Shown: positions 26,290 to 35,856, counted from the stretch's first letter. The stretch: DNA of 64,000 nucleotides from Shewanella sp. GD04112 (GCF_029835735.1 NZ_JAOEAL010000001.1:4526001-4590000), one strand, 5' to 3'. Notes: generated from the sequence alone by a model not told the origin. Made by a program: numbers and translations.

Positions 26290-27609
26290 ATGAGTAAATC
26301 AGCAAATAAAATTGGCGTTATCCAATTAACGATTATTACCATAGTCAATATGATGGGCTCAGGTATTATTATGTTGCCCACCCAATTAGCGCAAGTCGGT
26401 ACTATCTCTGTGCTTTCTTGGCTTGTTACCGCTGCTGGCTCAACTGCGCTGGCCTTTGCTTTTGCTAAGTGCGGTATGTTCAGTAAAAAATCCGGTGGTA
26501 TGGGCGGTTACGCCGAATATGCCTTTGGCCGCAGCGGTAACTTTATGGCGAACTACACCTATGCGGTTTCGCTACTTATCGCCAACGTCGCCATCGCTAT
26601 CTCCGCCGTGGGTTATGCCGCGGTGCTGCTGGAAGTAAACTTAAGCCCAATGGCTATCTGTCTTGCCACCATTGGCGTGCTTTGGTTAGCAACAGTGGCT
26701 AACTTTGGTGGCGCTCGCATTACGGGTCGCGTGAGTAGTGTGACCGTGTGGGGGATTATTCTGCCTGTAATTGGTGTGTCATTAATCGGTTGGTTCTGGT
26801 TCGACATCGACCTCTACAAAGGCGCTTGGAACCCACATGATATGCCTTTCTTCAAAGCCTTAGGCGGTTCAATCGCGATGACTTTATGGGCATTCCTTGG
26901 CTTAGAATCGGCTTGCGCTAACTCAGAGGCTGTTGATAATCCAGAGAAAAACGTACCTATCGCCGTAATGGGCGGAACCTTAGGTGCAGCACTTATCTAT
27001 ATTGTTTCAACCAACGTGATTGCCGGTATTGTACCCAACGCCGAGCTTGCCAGCTCAAACGCCCCATTCGGTTTAGCCTTTGCGCAAATGTTTAGCCCTG
27101 TGGTCGGTAAAATCGTCATGGCCTGCGCCATTATCTCCTGTACCGGCTCACTGCTGGGTTGGCAGTTCACTATCGCGCAAGTGTTTAAAGCCTCTGCCGA
27201 TGAAGGTTTCTTCCCTAAAGTGTTCTCTAAGGTCAGTAAAGCCGATGCTCCAATTTGGGGTATGACTATCATCGTTTCGATTCAAACCTTGCTGTCTTTG
27301 ATGACCATCAGTCCATCACTGAGCAAACAGTTTGAAGCCCTAGTGAACCTCGCCGTAGTGACTAACATTGTGCCTTACATCCTGTCGATGGCAGCCCTAG
27401 GCGTGATGCAAAAACAACTCAAAGTGCCCGCGAACAAGGCCCGTGTCGCCAACGTGATTGCGGTTATCGGCGCCCTGTATAGCTTCTACGCCCTCTATAG
27501 CTCTGGTGAAACCGCCGTGATGTTAGGCGCTATCGCGACCTTCTTCGGTTGGACCATCTACGGGGTGATTTCTAATAAAACACCAACAGCTGAGATCAAA
27601 GCGGCGTGA
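26290..27609 (+). CDS. potE: Putrescine-ornithine antiporter
   Basis: A 439-residue inner-membrane APC-superfamily transporter with about 12 helices. MSKSANKIGVIQLTIITIVN, MMGSGIIMLPTQLAQVG, CGMFSKKSGGMGGYAEYAFG and LWAFLGLESACANSEAVDNP are typical of PotE. It imports ornithine and exports putrescine, and with SpeF forms a proton-consuming acid-resistance cycle. It follows speF by 85 bp, with a stem-loop in the gap, and is expected to share the ornithine-controlled transcript. No ribosome site better than the weak AGGTCATTATT is seen. Confidence 0.94.
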   Translation: MSKSANKIGVIQLTIITIVNMMGSGIIMLPTQLAQVGTISVLSWLVTAAGSTALAFAFAKCGMFSKKSGGMGGYAEYAFGRSGNFMANYTYAVSLLIANVAIAISAVGYAAVLLEVNLSPMAICLATIGVLWLATVANFGGARITGRVSSVTVWGIILPVIGVSLIGWFWFDIDLYKGAWNPHDMPFFKALGGSIAMTLWAFLGLESACANSEAVDNPEKNVPIAVMGGTLGAALIYIVSTNVIAGIVPNAELASSNAPFGLAFAQMFSPVVGKIVMACAIISCTGSLLGWQFTIAQVFKASADEGFFPKVFSKVSKADAPIWGMTIIVSIQTLLSLMTISPSLSKQFEALVNLAVVTNIVPYILSMAALGVMQKQLKVPANKARVANVIAVIGALYSFYALYSSGETAVMLGAIATFFGWTIYGVISNKTPTAEIKAA

Positions 27610-27672
27610 GCACGTCTCCCCTGCGATTCTCACCCATTACTAGATAAGAAACATAAAACCAATCCGTCTTCA

Positions 27673-27702
27673 GGGACCTTAAGCCACAGTGCCTAAGGTC
27701 CC
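27673..27702 (+). other. Stem-loop in the potE-porin spacer
   Basis: GGGACCTTA (27673-27681) pairs with TAAGGTCCC (27694-27702) around a 12-base loop. No T-run follows, so a processing or partial attenuation role is more likely than full termination. Confidence 0.6.
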
Positions 27703-27733
27703 CAGACAAAACTTGCCTAATTTCAGTGGAACT

Positions 27734-28888
27734 ATGAAAAAAACATGCATCGCTCTAATGCTACCTATGCTGTTGGCCGCCACCAGCAGCCAAGCGGTTG
27801 AACTCTATAACGATCAAAAAAACTCATTAGATTTAAGTGGTTGGTTAGGCTTCGCGGCACTCAACGACAGCCACGATACCTCAGTAATTGATGACTCCTC
27901 CCGAGTACGATTTAGCTTTGAACGCAGCGAGAGAAATGGGTGGACCGCCTTTGCCACCACAGAATGGGGCATCAACATGGTGTCCAGCGATGACAGTTTA
28001 GTGATGCAAGGTGGCAAACTAGCCGCCGAAAAAACCGAAGACTTCCTCTATAACCGTTTAGGTTATGTCGGTATGTCACACGATGAATGGGGTAGCCTCA
28101 GCTTTGGTAAGCAATGGGGCGCTTACTATGATGTCGCAGGCACCACGGATTTACCGAACGTCTTCGCCGGATATAGTGTCGGCGCCTACGCCTTTAGCGA
28201 TGGCGGCTTAACCGGAACAGGCCGCGCCGACTCCGCGTTTATCTACCGTAATAGCTTTGGCCCAGTGCAAATCGCCCTGCAATACGCCGCCAAAACCAAT
28301 GGCAATGTCACCTTAAAAAACGATGACGGCAGTGAAATGGCTAACTCTGAGCTCGATTTTGACAGCAGCTACGGCGCCAGTCTGACCTACTCACTCACCG
28401 ATAAATTTAAGCTGCTCGCCGGCTTTAACCGTGGCGACTTTGAAGGCCATCTAGGTAACACTCAAGTCGATGAAACTAACGAAATCGTCGGTATCGGCGC
28501 CATGTATGGTGATTACTATCACTACGCCGATAACCGCGAAGCCAGCGGTCTCTACGTCGGCTTTAACGCCCATCAGAGTAAGAACAATGAGTTGGTCGGC
28601 GGCGAACTCTACGACGCTACTGGCGCTGAGCTGATGACGGCCTATCAATTCGATAATGGCTTTGTGCCTATGATTGTCCTCAGCTATTTGGACCTAGATA
28701 CAGATGCCAGCACACCCATCCAAGGCAAATGGACCCGCCAATTCGCCATGCTTGGCCTGCACTACCGTTACAGTAACGACACTGTGATGTTTGCCGAAAT
28801 GAAGTTAGATTTCAGCAACATGGATGATTCAGCACTCGAAGCGCAGGAAGATAATGGCTTTGCGGTAGGGATTAACTACTTCTTTTAG
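27734..28888 (+). CDS. Gram-negative general porin, linked to speF-potE
   Basis: A 384-residue outer-membrane 16-strand-type porin. It has a signal peptide (MKKTCIALMLPMLLAATSSQA), then VELYNDQKNSLDLSGWLGF, the porin block GYVGMSHDEWGSLSFGKQWGAYYD, a loop-3-like acidic segment, and the terminal GFAVGINYFF with C-terminal Phe. I chose the ATG at 27734; the upstream frame extension lacks a signal peptide at its start. It lies 124 bp downstream of potE on the same strand, with the only strong terminator after the porin, so read-through from speF-potE is possible. A role in ornithine or putrescine passage across the outer membrane is inferred from position only. Confidence 0.9.
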   Translation: MKKTCIALMLPMLLAATSSQAVELYNDQKNSLDLSGWLGFAALNDSHDTSVIDDSSRVRFSFERSERNGWTAFATTEWGINMVSSDDSLVMQGGKLAAEKTEDFLYNRLGYVGMSHDEWGSLSFGKQWGAYYDVAGTTDLPNVFAGYSVGAYAFSDGGLTGTGRADSAFIYRNSFGPVQIALQYAAKTNGNVTLKNDDGSEMANSELDFDSSYGASLTYSLTDKFKLLAGFNRGDFEGHLGNTQVDETNEIVGIGAMYGDYYHYADNREASGLYVGFNAHQSKNNELVGGELYDATGAELMTAYQFDNGFVPMIVLSYLDLDTDASTPIQGKWTRQFAMLGLHYRYSNDTVMFAEMKLDFSNMDDSALEAQEDNGFAVGINYFF

Positions 28889-29049
28889 GAATGGAAAGTC
28901 TTCATCAGGCTCTCCCGTACATTGAGGGATAGTGGCTCACGTTCCTCATATCCGTGGGCCCATTTGAGACTGAGGTGCGGCGCACGTTCCGTCTACAAAC
29001 GCTCGCCACACACTCATTGGATGGTACCGCTGGTTTACCATCATCTCTG

Positions 29050-29085
29050 CGCCACTCCAAATAGGTTTGCTGGAGTGGCTTTTTT
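29050..29085 (+). terminator. Strong Rho-independent terminator after the porin
   Basis: GCCACTCC (29050-29057) and GGAGTGGC (29071-29078) are followed by seven T (29079-29085). It ends a ~160-nt structured 3' untranslated region and lies just before the convergent ygiQ stop. Confidence 0.9.
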
Positions 29086-29091
29086 TCGCCG

Positions 29092-31437
29092 TTACTTAGC
29101 GTGCTGACGGCCTGAAGAGGCTTTGTTTCCACGACCTTGGTGGCCAGCCTTACCCTGCTCTGATTTTCCCTTAAAGCCCGACTGACCAAAAGGTGCCTTA
29201 GCCCCCGGACGACTGCTCTTAGGCTGCTGATTTTGCGCTGCATTCGCACCAGACTTAGGTCCCTTAGGCTTGCTTGCGCTCGGTTTGCCTTTGGCATCGC
29301 CTTTGCCCTTACGCTCATCGAACTGATTACCCGAGAAACGCGTCAGAGCTTTTTGCCCTTGGTTAGCATCCTTCATCCATTTCGGACCACGTTCGTTGCG
29401 CCCCTCAGGTGGAACCAGGTGATTCGGACTGTTACCAATCAAATCTTCACGTCCCATGGCAATCAAACCTTCGCGGATGATAGGCCAACCCGCTGGATCA
29501 TGGTAACGCAGCAGCGCCTTATGCAGGCGGCGTTGGCGGCCCTTCTTCGGCACTGGCACCACTTCACTTGTGTGCTTCACGTTTTTCAACGAGTTCAACT
29601 CAGTGTGATAAATGGTCGTCGCATTTGCCATTGGCGATGGATAGAAGTTTTGCACTTGGTCGAGCTTAAACTTACGCTCCTTCAACCAAAGCGCGAGGTT
29701 GAGCATATCCTCGTCGGTCGTGCCCGGATGCGCCGAAATAAAATAAGGGATCAGGAACTGTTCTTTACCCGCTTCCTTAGAATACTTGTCGAACAGCTCT
29801 TTAAACTTATCGTAGGCGCCCATGCCGGGTTTCATCATCTTGCTGAGCGGTCCTTCTTCGGTATGCTCAGGGGCAATTTTCAAATAGCCGCCCACATGGT
29901 GCTGGACCAACTCTTTGACATAGGCCGGATCTTCAATCGCTAAGTCGTAACGCACGCCCGAAGCAATCAAGATTTTCTTAATGCCGGGCACGGCACGAGC
30001 GGCGCGGTACAAGTCGATAGTATGTTTATGATCTGTGCCTAAATGGCCGCAAATCGATGGATACACACAAGATAAACGGCGACAGGTTTTCTCCGCTTTT
30101 TCGCTGGTACAGCCGAGGCGATACATGTTGGCGGTGGGGCCGCCTAAGTCGGAAATCACCCCAGTAAAACCGGGAACCTTATCCTGAATATCTTTGATTT
30201 CTTTGATAATCGACTCTTGCGAACGGCTCTGGATAATCCGGCCTTCATGCTCGGTAATCGAGCAGAATGAACAGCCACCAAAGCAACCGCGCATGATGTT
30301 GATCGAGGTTTTGATCATGTCATAGGCGGGGATTTTGTCCTTACCGTAGGCAGGATGCGGCACCCGTTGATAGGGTAAATCGAACACGGCATCCATCTCG
30401 TCGGTATTGAGCGGCCAAGCCGGTGGGTTCACCCACACACCACGGTCACCGTGGGGCTGGAACAGCGCTCGCGCACAACCCGGGTTTTGCTCTTGGTGCA
30501 AAATCCGCGAGGCATGGGCGTATAAGTATTTGTCCTCAGAGACCTTTTCAAAGGCTGGCAGCAGCACATAGGTTTTATCCCAAGGCTTAGGGCGTGGTGG
30601 CTGCACACTGATGGGTTTTGGTGCATCGTTATCGAAAATTTTAACATCCGATGGGCCAGATAAATTGGCACAGCCCACATCGTCGGCCCCATAGGGGTTC
30701 GGGATAGGATCGATCTTATGCAGCTGATCTATCTTGCGAGAATCCATCCCACGCCACTCGGGCATAGGCTCTTTACGGATAACGGCAGTGCCGCGCACAT
30801 CCTGAATATCCCCAATGGCTTCACCCGCGGCTAAACGACGCGCCACTTCGGCCAGCGGACGCTCGGCGTTGCCGTACATCAAGATGTCGGCCTTGGCATC
30901 GAAAATCACGCTGCGACGGACTTTGTCCGACCAATAATCATAGTGCGCAATACGGCGCAGACTCGCCTCGATGCCGCCAATGATCACTGGCACATCTTTA
31001 AAGGCTTCTTTACAACGTTGGGTATAAACGGTCACTGCACGATCGGGGCGCTTACCGCCCACATCGCCAGGAGTATAAGCATCATCGCTGCGGATACGAC
31101 GGTCGGCGGTGTAACGGTTGATCATCGAATCCATATTGCCGGCGGTGACACCAAAAAACAGATTCGGGCGACCAAGCTGCATAAAGGCATCTTTGCTCGA
31201 CCAATCGGGCTGAGAAATAATCCCGACGCGGTAGCCTTGGGCCTCTAACATCCGGCCAATGACCGCCATGCCAAAGCTCGGGTGGTCCACATAGGCGTCA
31301 CCAGTGACAATAATAATGTCACAGCTGTCCCAGCCTAATTTCTCCATCTCCTTGCGAGACATAGGTAAGAAAGGCGCGGTGCCGAAGGACTCGGCCCAAT
31401 ACTTGGGATGGCTAAACAGTGTGGATTCAACTTGCAT
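29092..31437 (-). CDS. ygiQ: YgiQ family radical SAM protein
   Basis: A 781-residue protein. The N-terminal part is cobalamin-binding-like (IIVTGDAYVDHPSFGMAVIG). The radical SAM core has CFGGCSFCSITEHEGR, a Cx3Cx2C cluster for a [4Fe-4S] centre, and downstream family blocks ISDLGGPTANMYRLGC, KIAPEHTEEGPLSKMMKPG and FYPSPMANATTIYHT. The C-terminal ~110 residues are Lys/Gly/Ser-rich and probably disordered. The reaction of the YgiQ family is not established in my knowledge. It is a single gene sharing the bidirectional gap with the porin. Confidence 0.93.
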   Translation of the reverse strand: MQVESTLFSHPKYWAESFGTAPFLPMSRKEMEKLGWDSCDIIIVTGDAYVDHPSFGMAVIGRMLEAQGYRVGIISQPDWSSKDAFMQLGRPNLFFGVTAGNMDSMINRYTADRRIRSDDAYTPGDVGGKRPDRAVTVYTQRCKEAFKDVPVIIGGIEASLRRIAHYDYWSDKVRRSVIFDAKADILMYGNAERPLAEVARRLAAGEAIGDIQDVRGTAVIRKEPMPEWRGMDSRKIDQLHKIDPIPNPYGADDVGCANLSGPSDVKIFDNDAPKPISVQPPRPKPWDKTYVLLPAFEKVSEDKYLYAHASRILHQEQNPGCARALFQPHGDRGVWVNPPAWPLNTDEMDAVFDLPYQRVPHPAYGKDKIPAYDMIKTSINIMRGCFGGCSFCSITEHEGRIIQSRSQESIIKEIKDIQDKVPGFTGVISDLGGPTANMYRLGCTSEKAEKTCRRLSCVYPSICGHLGTDHKHTIDLYRAARAVPGIKKILIASGVRYDLAIEDPAYVKELVQHHVGGYLKIAPEHTEEGPLSKMMKPGMGAYDKFKELFDKYSKEAGKEQFLIPYFISAHPGTTDEDMLNLALWLKERKFKLDQVQNFYPSPMANATTIYHTELNSLKNVKHTSEVVPVPKKGRQRRLHKALLRYHDPAGWPIIREGLIAMGREDLIGNSPNHLVPPEGRNERGPKWMKDANQGQKALTRFSGNQFDERKGKGDAKGKPSASKPKGPKSGANAAQNQQPKSSRPGAKAPFGQSGFKGKSEQGKAGHQGRGNKASSGRQHAK

Positions 31438-31569
31438 CGATTTTGACCCAAAAGCGTAATGTCAAACAAAGGTGCAGGCAAAAACAGGCCGCACCGATTT
31501 AGGGACGCGGAGTATAGCAGGCAAACAGGGATAAGTGCGATTAAAAAAACAGCAGCCGAGGTGTTTTTC

Positions 31570-31600
31570 GGGGTATTTGCACCAATGTGCTCAATACCCC
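31570..31600. other. Perfect-arm stem-loop in ygiQ upstream region
   Basis: GGGGTATT (31570-31577) and AATACCCC (31593-31600) enclose an inner GCAC/GTGC pair. It lies in the ~210-bp gap between the MAPEG gene and ygiQ, both on the minus strand. There is no T-run on either side, so it may be an operator or an RNA element. Nothing else recognisable is in this gap. Confidence 0.5.
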
Positions 31601-31649
31601 TAAAGTGGCTATGGATATGGCTTAGACGGCCATTACCCTATCTCAGCCA

Positions 31650-32048
31650 TTACAGACTTTGGGCAAAATGCACTAAGTTGACTAAGGCTAGGCTGATAGT
31701 CACTAACCAAGTGAGCAACACGCCCCAAAAACGGCCGAAATGATAACCGCCTTTCCCCTGAGTTAACCCTATCGCATGGAGCAAGCGCGCCACAATCCAC
31801 AGGGTACCAAAACAATGCAAATAGAAATGCGCTAAGCCACCCGCCTCGGCCACCAGCATTAAAATCAATACGATGGGCGCATTCTCAATCAAATTCGCAT
31901 GTACCCTGCCCGCCAGCGCCAAGGCATTGTTACCACCATCGCCGATACCGATTTTTTGGCTTCGTCTTAATTTCACCACTCGATAAGCCAGCGCTATTAT
32001 CAACAACCCAGTCAAGCTGGCGTAAAACCCTGTTACCATCAACGGCAT
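31650..32048 (-). CDS. MAPEG family inner-membrane protein
   Basis: A 132-residue protein with four hydrophobic helices. The MAPEG signature is present: VKLRRSQKIGIGDGGN, then ALAGRVHANLIENAPIVLILMLVAE, with the Arg-x-His-x-Asn-x-x-Glu motif intact. Eukaryotic relatives are glutathione- or eicosanoid-linked; bacterial versions are mostly uncharacterised. The ATG at 32048 has AAGGGA at the correct distance; the frame continues upstream without a better start. It is a single gene. Confidence 0.88.
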   Translation of the reverse strand: MPLMVTGFYASLTGLLIIALAYRVVKLRRSQKIGIGDGGNNALALAGRVHANLIENAPIVLILMLVAEAGGLAHFYLHCFGTLWIVARLLHAIGLTQGKGGYHFGRFWGVLLTWLVTISLALVNLVHFAQSL

Positions 32049-32203
32049 AGCGATTCCCTTTTGATTAACATCACCGCGGTGTAGACCGCAAAAATTCAGC
32101 AATTTATTTGTATTAAGCTTAAAAGCCATTAACCTTTTAGCGACAAGATAGGTTAATATGCGCGCGTGATCTCTTACAACTTTTTATACAGTGAATAGCC
32201 CGA

Positions 32204-33424
32204 TTGGATAACGAACAGTTTCTCGAAAAGCGTAAATTTATCATTAAGCTAGGCAAGGCTTTACATAAGTTTGGCACACCCGCTTACCGTCTTGAAACCC
32301 ATTTGCAAACCGTCTCACGGACACTCGGAATCGAAGGTTATTTTTTAATCTCCCCGACCTCGATGACCTTCGTATTACAACACGATACCGATCAAGAATA
32401 TAACCATGTTGCGCGGGTTAAACCCGGCGAATTGGATTTAGGCTCCCTCGCCCGCACCGATGAACTGGTAGATGAGCTCACCTCGGGTAAACGCACACTC
32501 ACCGAAGCCTTAGACAGGCTAGAGGAAATTGCCAACAAACCCAACCCCTACGGCCCAGCATTAACCTGTTTCTCCTTTGGCACCTCGGCGGCCGCCTTTG
32601 CCATGTTGATGGGCACGGGTTGGAACGATGTCTTTTGGTCAGGCTTGTTAGGCTTGCTAGTCTATGGTTTTGTGTACCGCGCCGAGCGTTCGACGCGCAT
32701 GGCAGAAGTGTTAGAGCCTTTCGCGACGATTGTTTGCGCCATTGCCGCCTGCGCCATTGCCCGCATTGACCCCAATATTAATATTCCCGTGGTGATCCTC
32801 TCCTCCATCATCATCTTTATTCCTGGCTTAGCCTTAACCTTAGGATTGGCAGAACTGGCGGCACGCGACCTGATCTCGGGCACAGCGCGGATTATGGACG
32901 CTAGTATGTTGTTGTTTAAGCTGTACTTTGGCGCAGTGCTGGGAATGGCGATTGGTAAAGCCTTCTTCGGTGAAGCCATTCATATCGAACCTGAGGGCTT
33001 ACCACGCTGGGCGATTTGGTCGGCGGTGCCGATCCTGTCGATGGCACTGGTGTTTATCTTTAAGGCACGGATGCAAGATTCACCTTGGGGCGTACTGGCG
33101 GGGATAGTGGCATTCTTCTCCGCCATGTTAGGCGGACACTTTTTTGGGGATTCTGTCGGGATCTTCTTCGGCGCCTTGGCGGTAGGGGTTTATTCCAATC
33201 TCTATGCCCGTTGGATGAAGGCGCCCGCCTCGATTGCACTGCTGCAAGGTATTGTGATCTTAGTACCCGGCAGTAAAACCTACATAGGGCTGAACGCGCT
33301 GATCTCCGGCGAAACCATGCTTAACCAATCCCATATTGGGTCGCAGATCTTTTTGATCTTTATGTCGCTTATCGCCGGACTGATTTTTGCCAACGTCGTG
33401 GTACCACCAAGACGCACGCTGTAA
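32204..33424 (+). CDS. ThrE-type threonine/serine exporter family protein
   Basis: A 406-residue inner-membrane protein fusing a soluble DUF1212-type N-terminal half (FIIKLGKALHKFGTPAYRLETHL; ISPTSMTFVLQHD) to about ten helices, corresponding to the ThrE/DUF1212 plus DUF3815 arrangement. ThrE of Corynebacterium exports threonine and serine; homologues may export other small amino acids. A stop lies in frame just upstream, so translation must begin at the TTG at 32204 or at a rarer codon; the shown N-terminus fits the family. It is a single gene. Confidence 0.82.
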   Translation: MDNEQFLEKRKFIIKLGKALHKFGTPAYRLETHLQTVSRTLGIEGYFLISPTSMTFVLQHDTDQEYNHVARVKPGELDLGSLARTDELVDELTSGKRTLTEALDRLEEIANKPNPYGPALTCFSFGTSAAAFAMLMGTGWNDVFWSGLLGLLVYGFVYRAERSTRMAEVLEPFATIVCAIAACAIARIDPNINIPVVILSSIIIFIPGLALTLGLAELAARDLISGTARIMDASMLLFKLYFGAVLGMAIGKAFFGEAIHIEPEGLPRWAIWSAVPILSMALVFIFKARMQDSPWGVLAGIVAFFSAMLGGHFFGDSVGIFFGALAVGVYSNLYARWMKAPASIALLQGIVILVPGSKTYIGLNALISGETMLNQSHIGSQIFLIFMSLIAGLIFANVVVPPRRTL

Positions 33425-33597
33425 CATCTCCTCTCAGGGCTGGCGCCAACTCCAGCCCGATTCTTAAAGCAACCTTAAGTAAAATCATAATCTTATTAAA
33501 ATGTTTCCTTGACTAATGGCCACTTCCCGTGTGTTATTAAATTGTGAAGCGCAGCAGAACCTTAAGCTGTCGCCATCCAGTTTACGGGAGTGGTTTT

Positions 33598-35238
33598 ATG
33601 CAGAAGTTTACCCTGTATGCATCGATTCTACCTTGTTGCCTCTGTGGTCTAGTCAACCTAGCCAGAGCGGATGAGGCTTTGCCTAAAACGCCCCCCGAGG
33701 AAGCCCCTAAAAAAGTCAGCAAGATTGTCGTGGTGAGCAACCCGATTTTCGATGAGTCCGATCCCGACGCATTTTTTATCCACCGCTGGGCTAACTATCT
33801 GCATATCAACACCAAGGAATATGTGGTTCGAGATAGGCTGACCTTTGATGAAAACGATACTGTTACCCAAAAAGACCTCGATGAGTCACAACGTTTACTG
33901 CGCGCCGAACCCTATATCCGCGATGCAAAAGTCTATGTCAGCGAGAAGGATCCTGAGTCCGACGTCCACCCAGATGATGAATCGATTGTTATCGAGACCT
34001 GGGATAACTGGTCACTGCTCCCCACTGCCAGCTTCAGTAGCTCGGGCGGTGACACCCGTTACTCCTTTGGCGTGAAAGAAGACAACCTCTTCGGTACAGG
34101 CATACGCACCCGCTTAAAATATCAATCGGATGAATCCCGTACCGGCTATAAGTTTGCCTTCGAAGCGCCCATTAGCATTATCGACCACGGTATTGTCGCC
34201 GCCGAGTTTTACGATAATAGCGATGGCCAAGCTAAGCATGTGTATGTCAGCAAGCCTTTCTATTCATTGAATACTGAGACCATGTACTCGGCGGAGTTTT
34301 TGGATGATAGCCGCACCGATATCTTGCGCCAGAACGGCCATGAGGTGAACGAGTTTGAACACACTGTCGACTATCTCAATCTGCAATATGGCTGGTTAAT
34401 CAATAAGAATAACGAACACTTATCGCGTTTTATCACCGGTTTTACCCAAGATAAGCATGAGTTTGCCAATTCAGAGGTTTACCCGACTTCCGAGTTACCG
34501 CAGGACAGGGACTTTATGTATCCTTGGGTCGCCTATGAGTTTATTCAGGACGACTTTCAGGTACTCAATAATGTGCACCTTATTCGTAATAACGAAGACT
34601 TTAACTTAGGTTGGCACCACTATATTCAATTGGGTATCGAAACCAATGATATCGGCGACAATAACCCAGTGGGTTACCACTTCAAATGGCAAACCACCCG
34701 CGGTTACAAGTTTGATGAGCATTTATGGTTACTCGAAATGGGCGCCACCAGCACCTTAGGCACCACCCAAAAAGATACTTATCAAGCCAATGTTCAAGCC
34801 GAATACTTCTATCAAATCAATCCTAAATGGATAGCCTATGGCAAAGCGTGGGCGAGTGTGTCGAATAACACGTACCTCGATCTCACCGAAGGGCTCGGCG
34901 ATGAAACCGGGGTTCGCGGTTATCCCAACGAATATCAACAGGGCGATAACCAATGGTTACTCACCGCCGAAATCCGTAATTATCCCAATATAAACTTATA
35001 CCAATTGGCCGAACTCGGCTGGGCGGTATTTGCCGATGTCGGCCAAGCCTCGGGCGGTCCGTTAGCGGCCAATAACGAGGTCAGCGGTCCGCTTGCCAGT
35101 GTCGGTATTGGCGCGCGGATTTATTCCTCTCGCTCCAGTTACGGCAACGTCGCCCATATTGACCTCTCAGTGCCCTACACAGGGGGCGATTCGGTCAACA
35201 GTTGGGAATGGCGTTTTCTGGTGAAGCGCAGCTTCTAA
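33598..35238 (+). CDS. Omp85/BamA-like outer-membrane protein
   Basis: A 546-residue exported protein. The signal peptide runs to about residue 23 (NLARADEAL). A POTRA-like region (residues about 38-135: KIVVVSNPIFDESD ... VTQKDLDESQRLLRAEPYI) precedes a beta-barrel region that ends WRFLVKRSF with C-terminal Phe. It is too short and has too few POTRAs for BamA or TamA, so it belongs to a single-POTRA Omp85-like group of uncharacterised proteins. GGGAG is placed 8 bases before the ATG at 33598. A small membrane-anchored gene follows about 130 bp downstream; a link is possible but unproved. Confidence 0.8.
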   Translation: MQKFTLYASILPCCLCGLVNLARADEALPKTPPEEAPKKVSKIVVVSNPIFDESDPDAFFIHRWANYLHINTKEYVVRDRLTFDENDTVTQKDLDESQRLLRAEPYIRDAKVYVSEKDPESDVHPDDESIVIETWDNWSLLPTASFSSSGGDTRYSFGVKEDNLFGTGIRTRLKYQSDESRTGYKFAFEAPISIIDHGIVAAEFYDNSDGQAKHVYVSKPFYSLNTETMYSAEFLDDSRTDILRQNGHEVNEFEHTVDYLNLQYGWLINKNNEHLSRFITGFTQDKHEFANSEVYPTSELPQDRDFMYPWVAYEFIQDDFQVLNNVHLIRNNEDFNLGWHHYIQLGIETNDIGDNNPVGYHFKWQTTRGYKFDEHLWLLEMGATSTLGTTQKDTYQANVQAEYFYQINPKWIAYGKAWASVSNNTYLDLTEGLGDETGVRGYPNEYQQGDNQWLLTAEIRNYPNINLYQLAELGWAVFADVGQASGGPLAANNEVSGPLASVGIGARIYSSRSSYGNVAHIDLSVPYTGGDSVNSWEWRFLVKRSF

Positions 35239-35370
35239 TCCATGGTTTAGCGCGCCTAGGATATGCGCCTCGTTTTATCGCTGAGCACGCAGTTTTAGCA
35301 GTAAACGCTTGTCAGCCATCGACAAAGCGCATAGCGTAACTTAAGCGTTTAACGGGAATAAGGGACTAAG

Positions 35371-35856
35371 ATGAAAAACTTCGCCGCTGGGCTTAACAAC
35401 TTTTGGGTGGGATTATTCACGGGGATCATGCTGCCGCTGATTATCGTCGCGGGATTGTTATACGCCACCGTCGATAAATTCACAGGACTCATAGAAGACG
35501 CCGCCATTGCACCTTTAATTAGTCGCAGCGAACAAACCTTCGACAGGGTCGATAATCTGCTCCTCACCTTAGACAATAAAGTCGACGACGCAAATTTAAA
35601 GGACTTAGCACTCTTAGCCCCGTTAAAGAACGCGCAATTGTTCCCAGAGCTGCAGGCCCTCGCCAGCGGAGTCACTAACCTCAAACAGACAGTCACTGAG
35701 ATCGATAAGCAAACCCTATTAGCAAACCTGCAGGAAAAACTGCAAGCCTCACTGGCAACCAAATTCCCCGAGGATAAAGCGAAAGAACTCGCTCAGAATC
35801 TTATTAATATTGCGCAAGTGCTTACGAGTGAAAAAAACACTTATCGGCAGCAGTAG
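35371..35856 (+). CDS. Membrane-anchored hypothetical protein
   Basis: A 161-residue protein with one N-terminal transmembrane helix (about 12-32: WVGLFTGIMLPLIIVAGLLYA) and a long, helical, probably coiled-coil periplasmic or cytoplasmic remainder rich in Leu, Asp, Lys and Gln. No family is recognised. It lies between the Omp85-like gene and the RNase P RNA, with its own shared terminator. Start ATG at 35371 has a weak ribosome site (GGGACTAAG). Codon use is like the neighbours. Confidence 0.65.
   Translation: MKNFAAGLNNFWVGLFTGIMLPLIIVAGLLYATVDKFTGLIEDAAIAPLISRSEQTFDRVDNLLLTLDNKVDDANLKDLALLAPLKNAQLFPELQALASGVTNLKQTVTEIDKQTLLANLQEKLQASLATKFPEDKAKELAQNLINIAQVLTSEKNTYRQQ

Noticed and set aside
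29233..29943. 236-residue ORF antisense to ygiQ
   Set aside because: It lies wholly within ygiQ on the other strand, lacks family features, and ygiQ is clearly the real gene.
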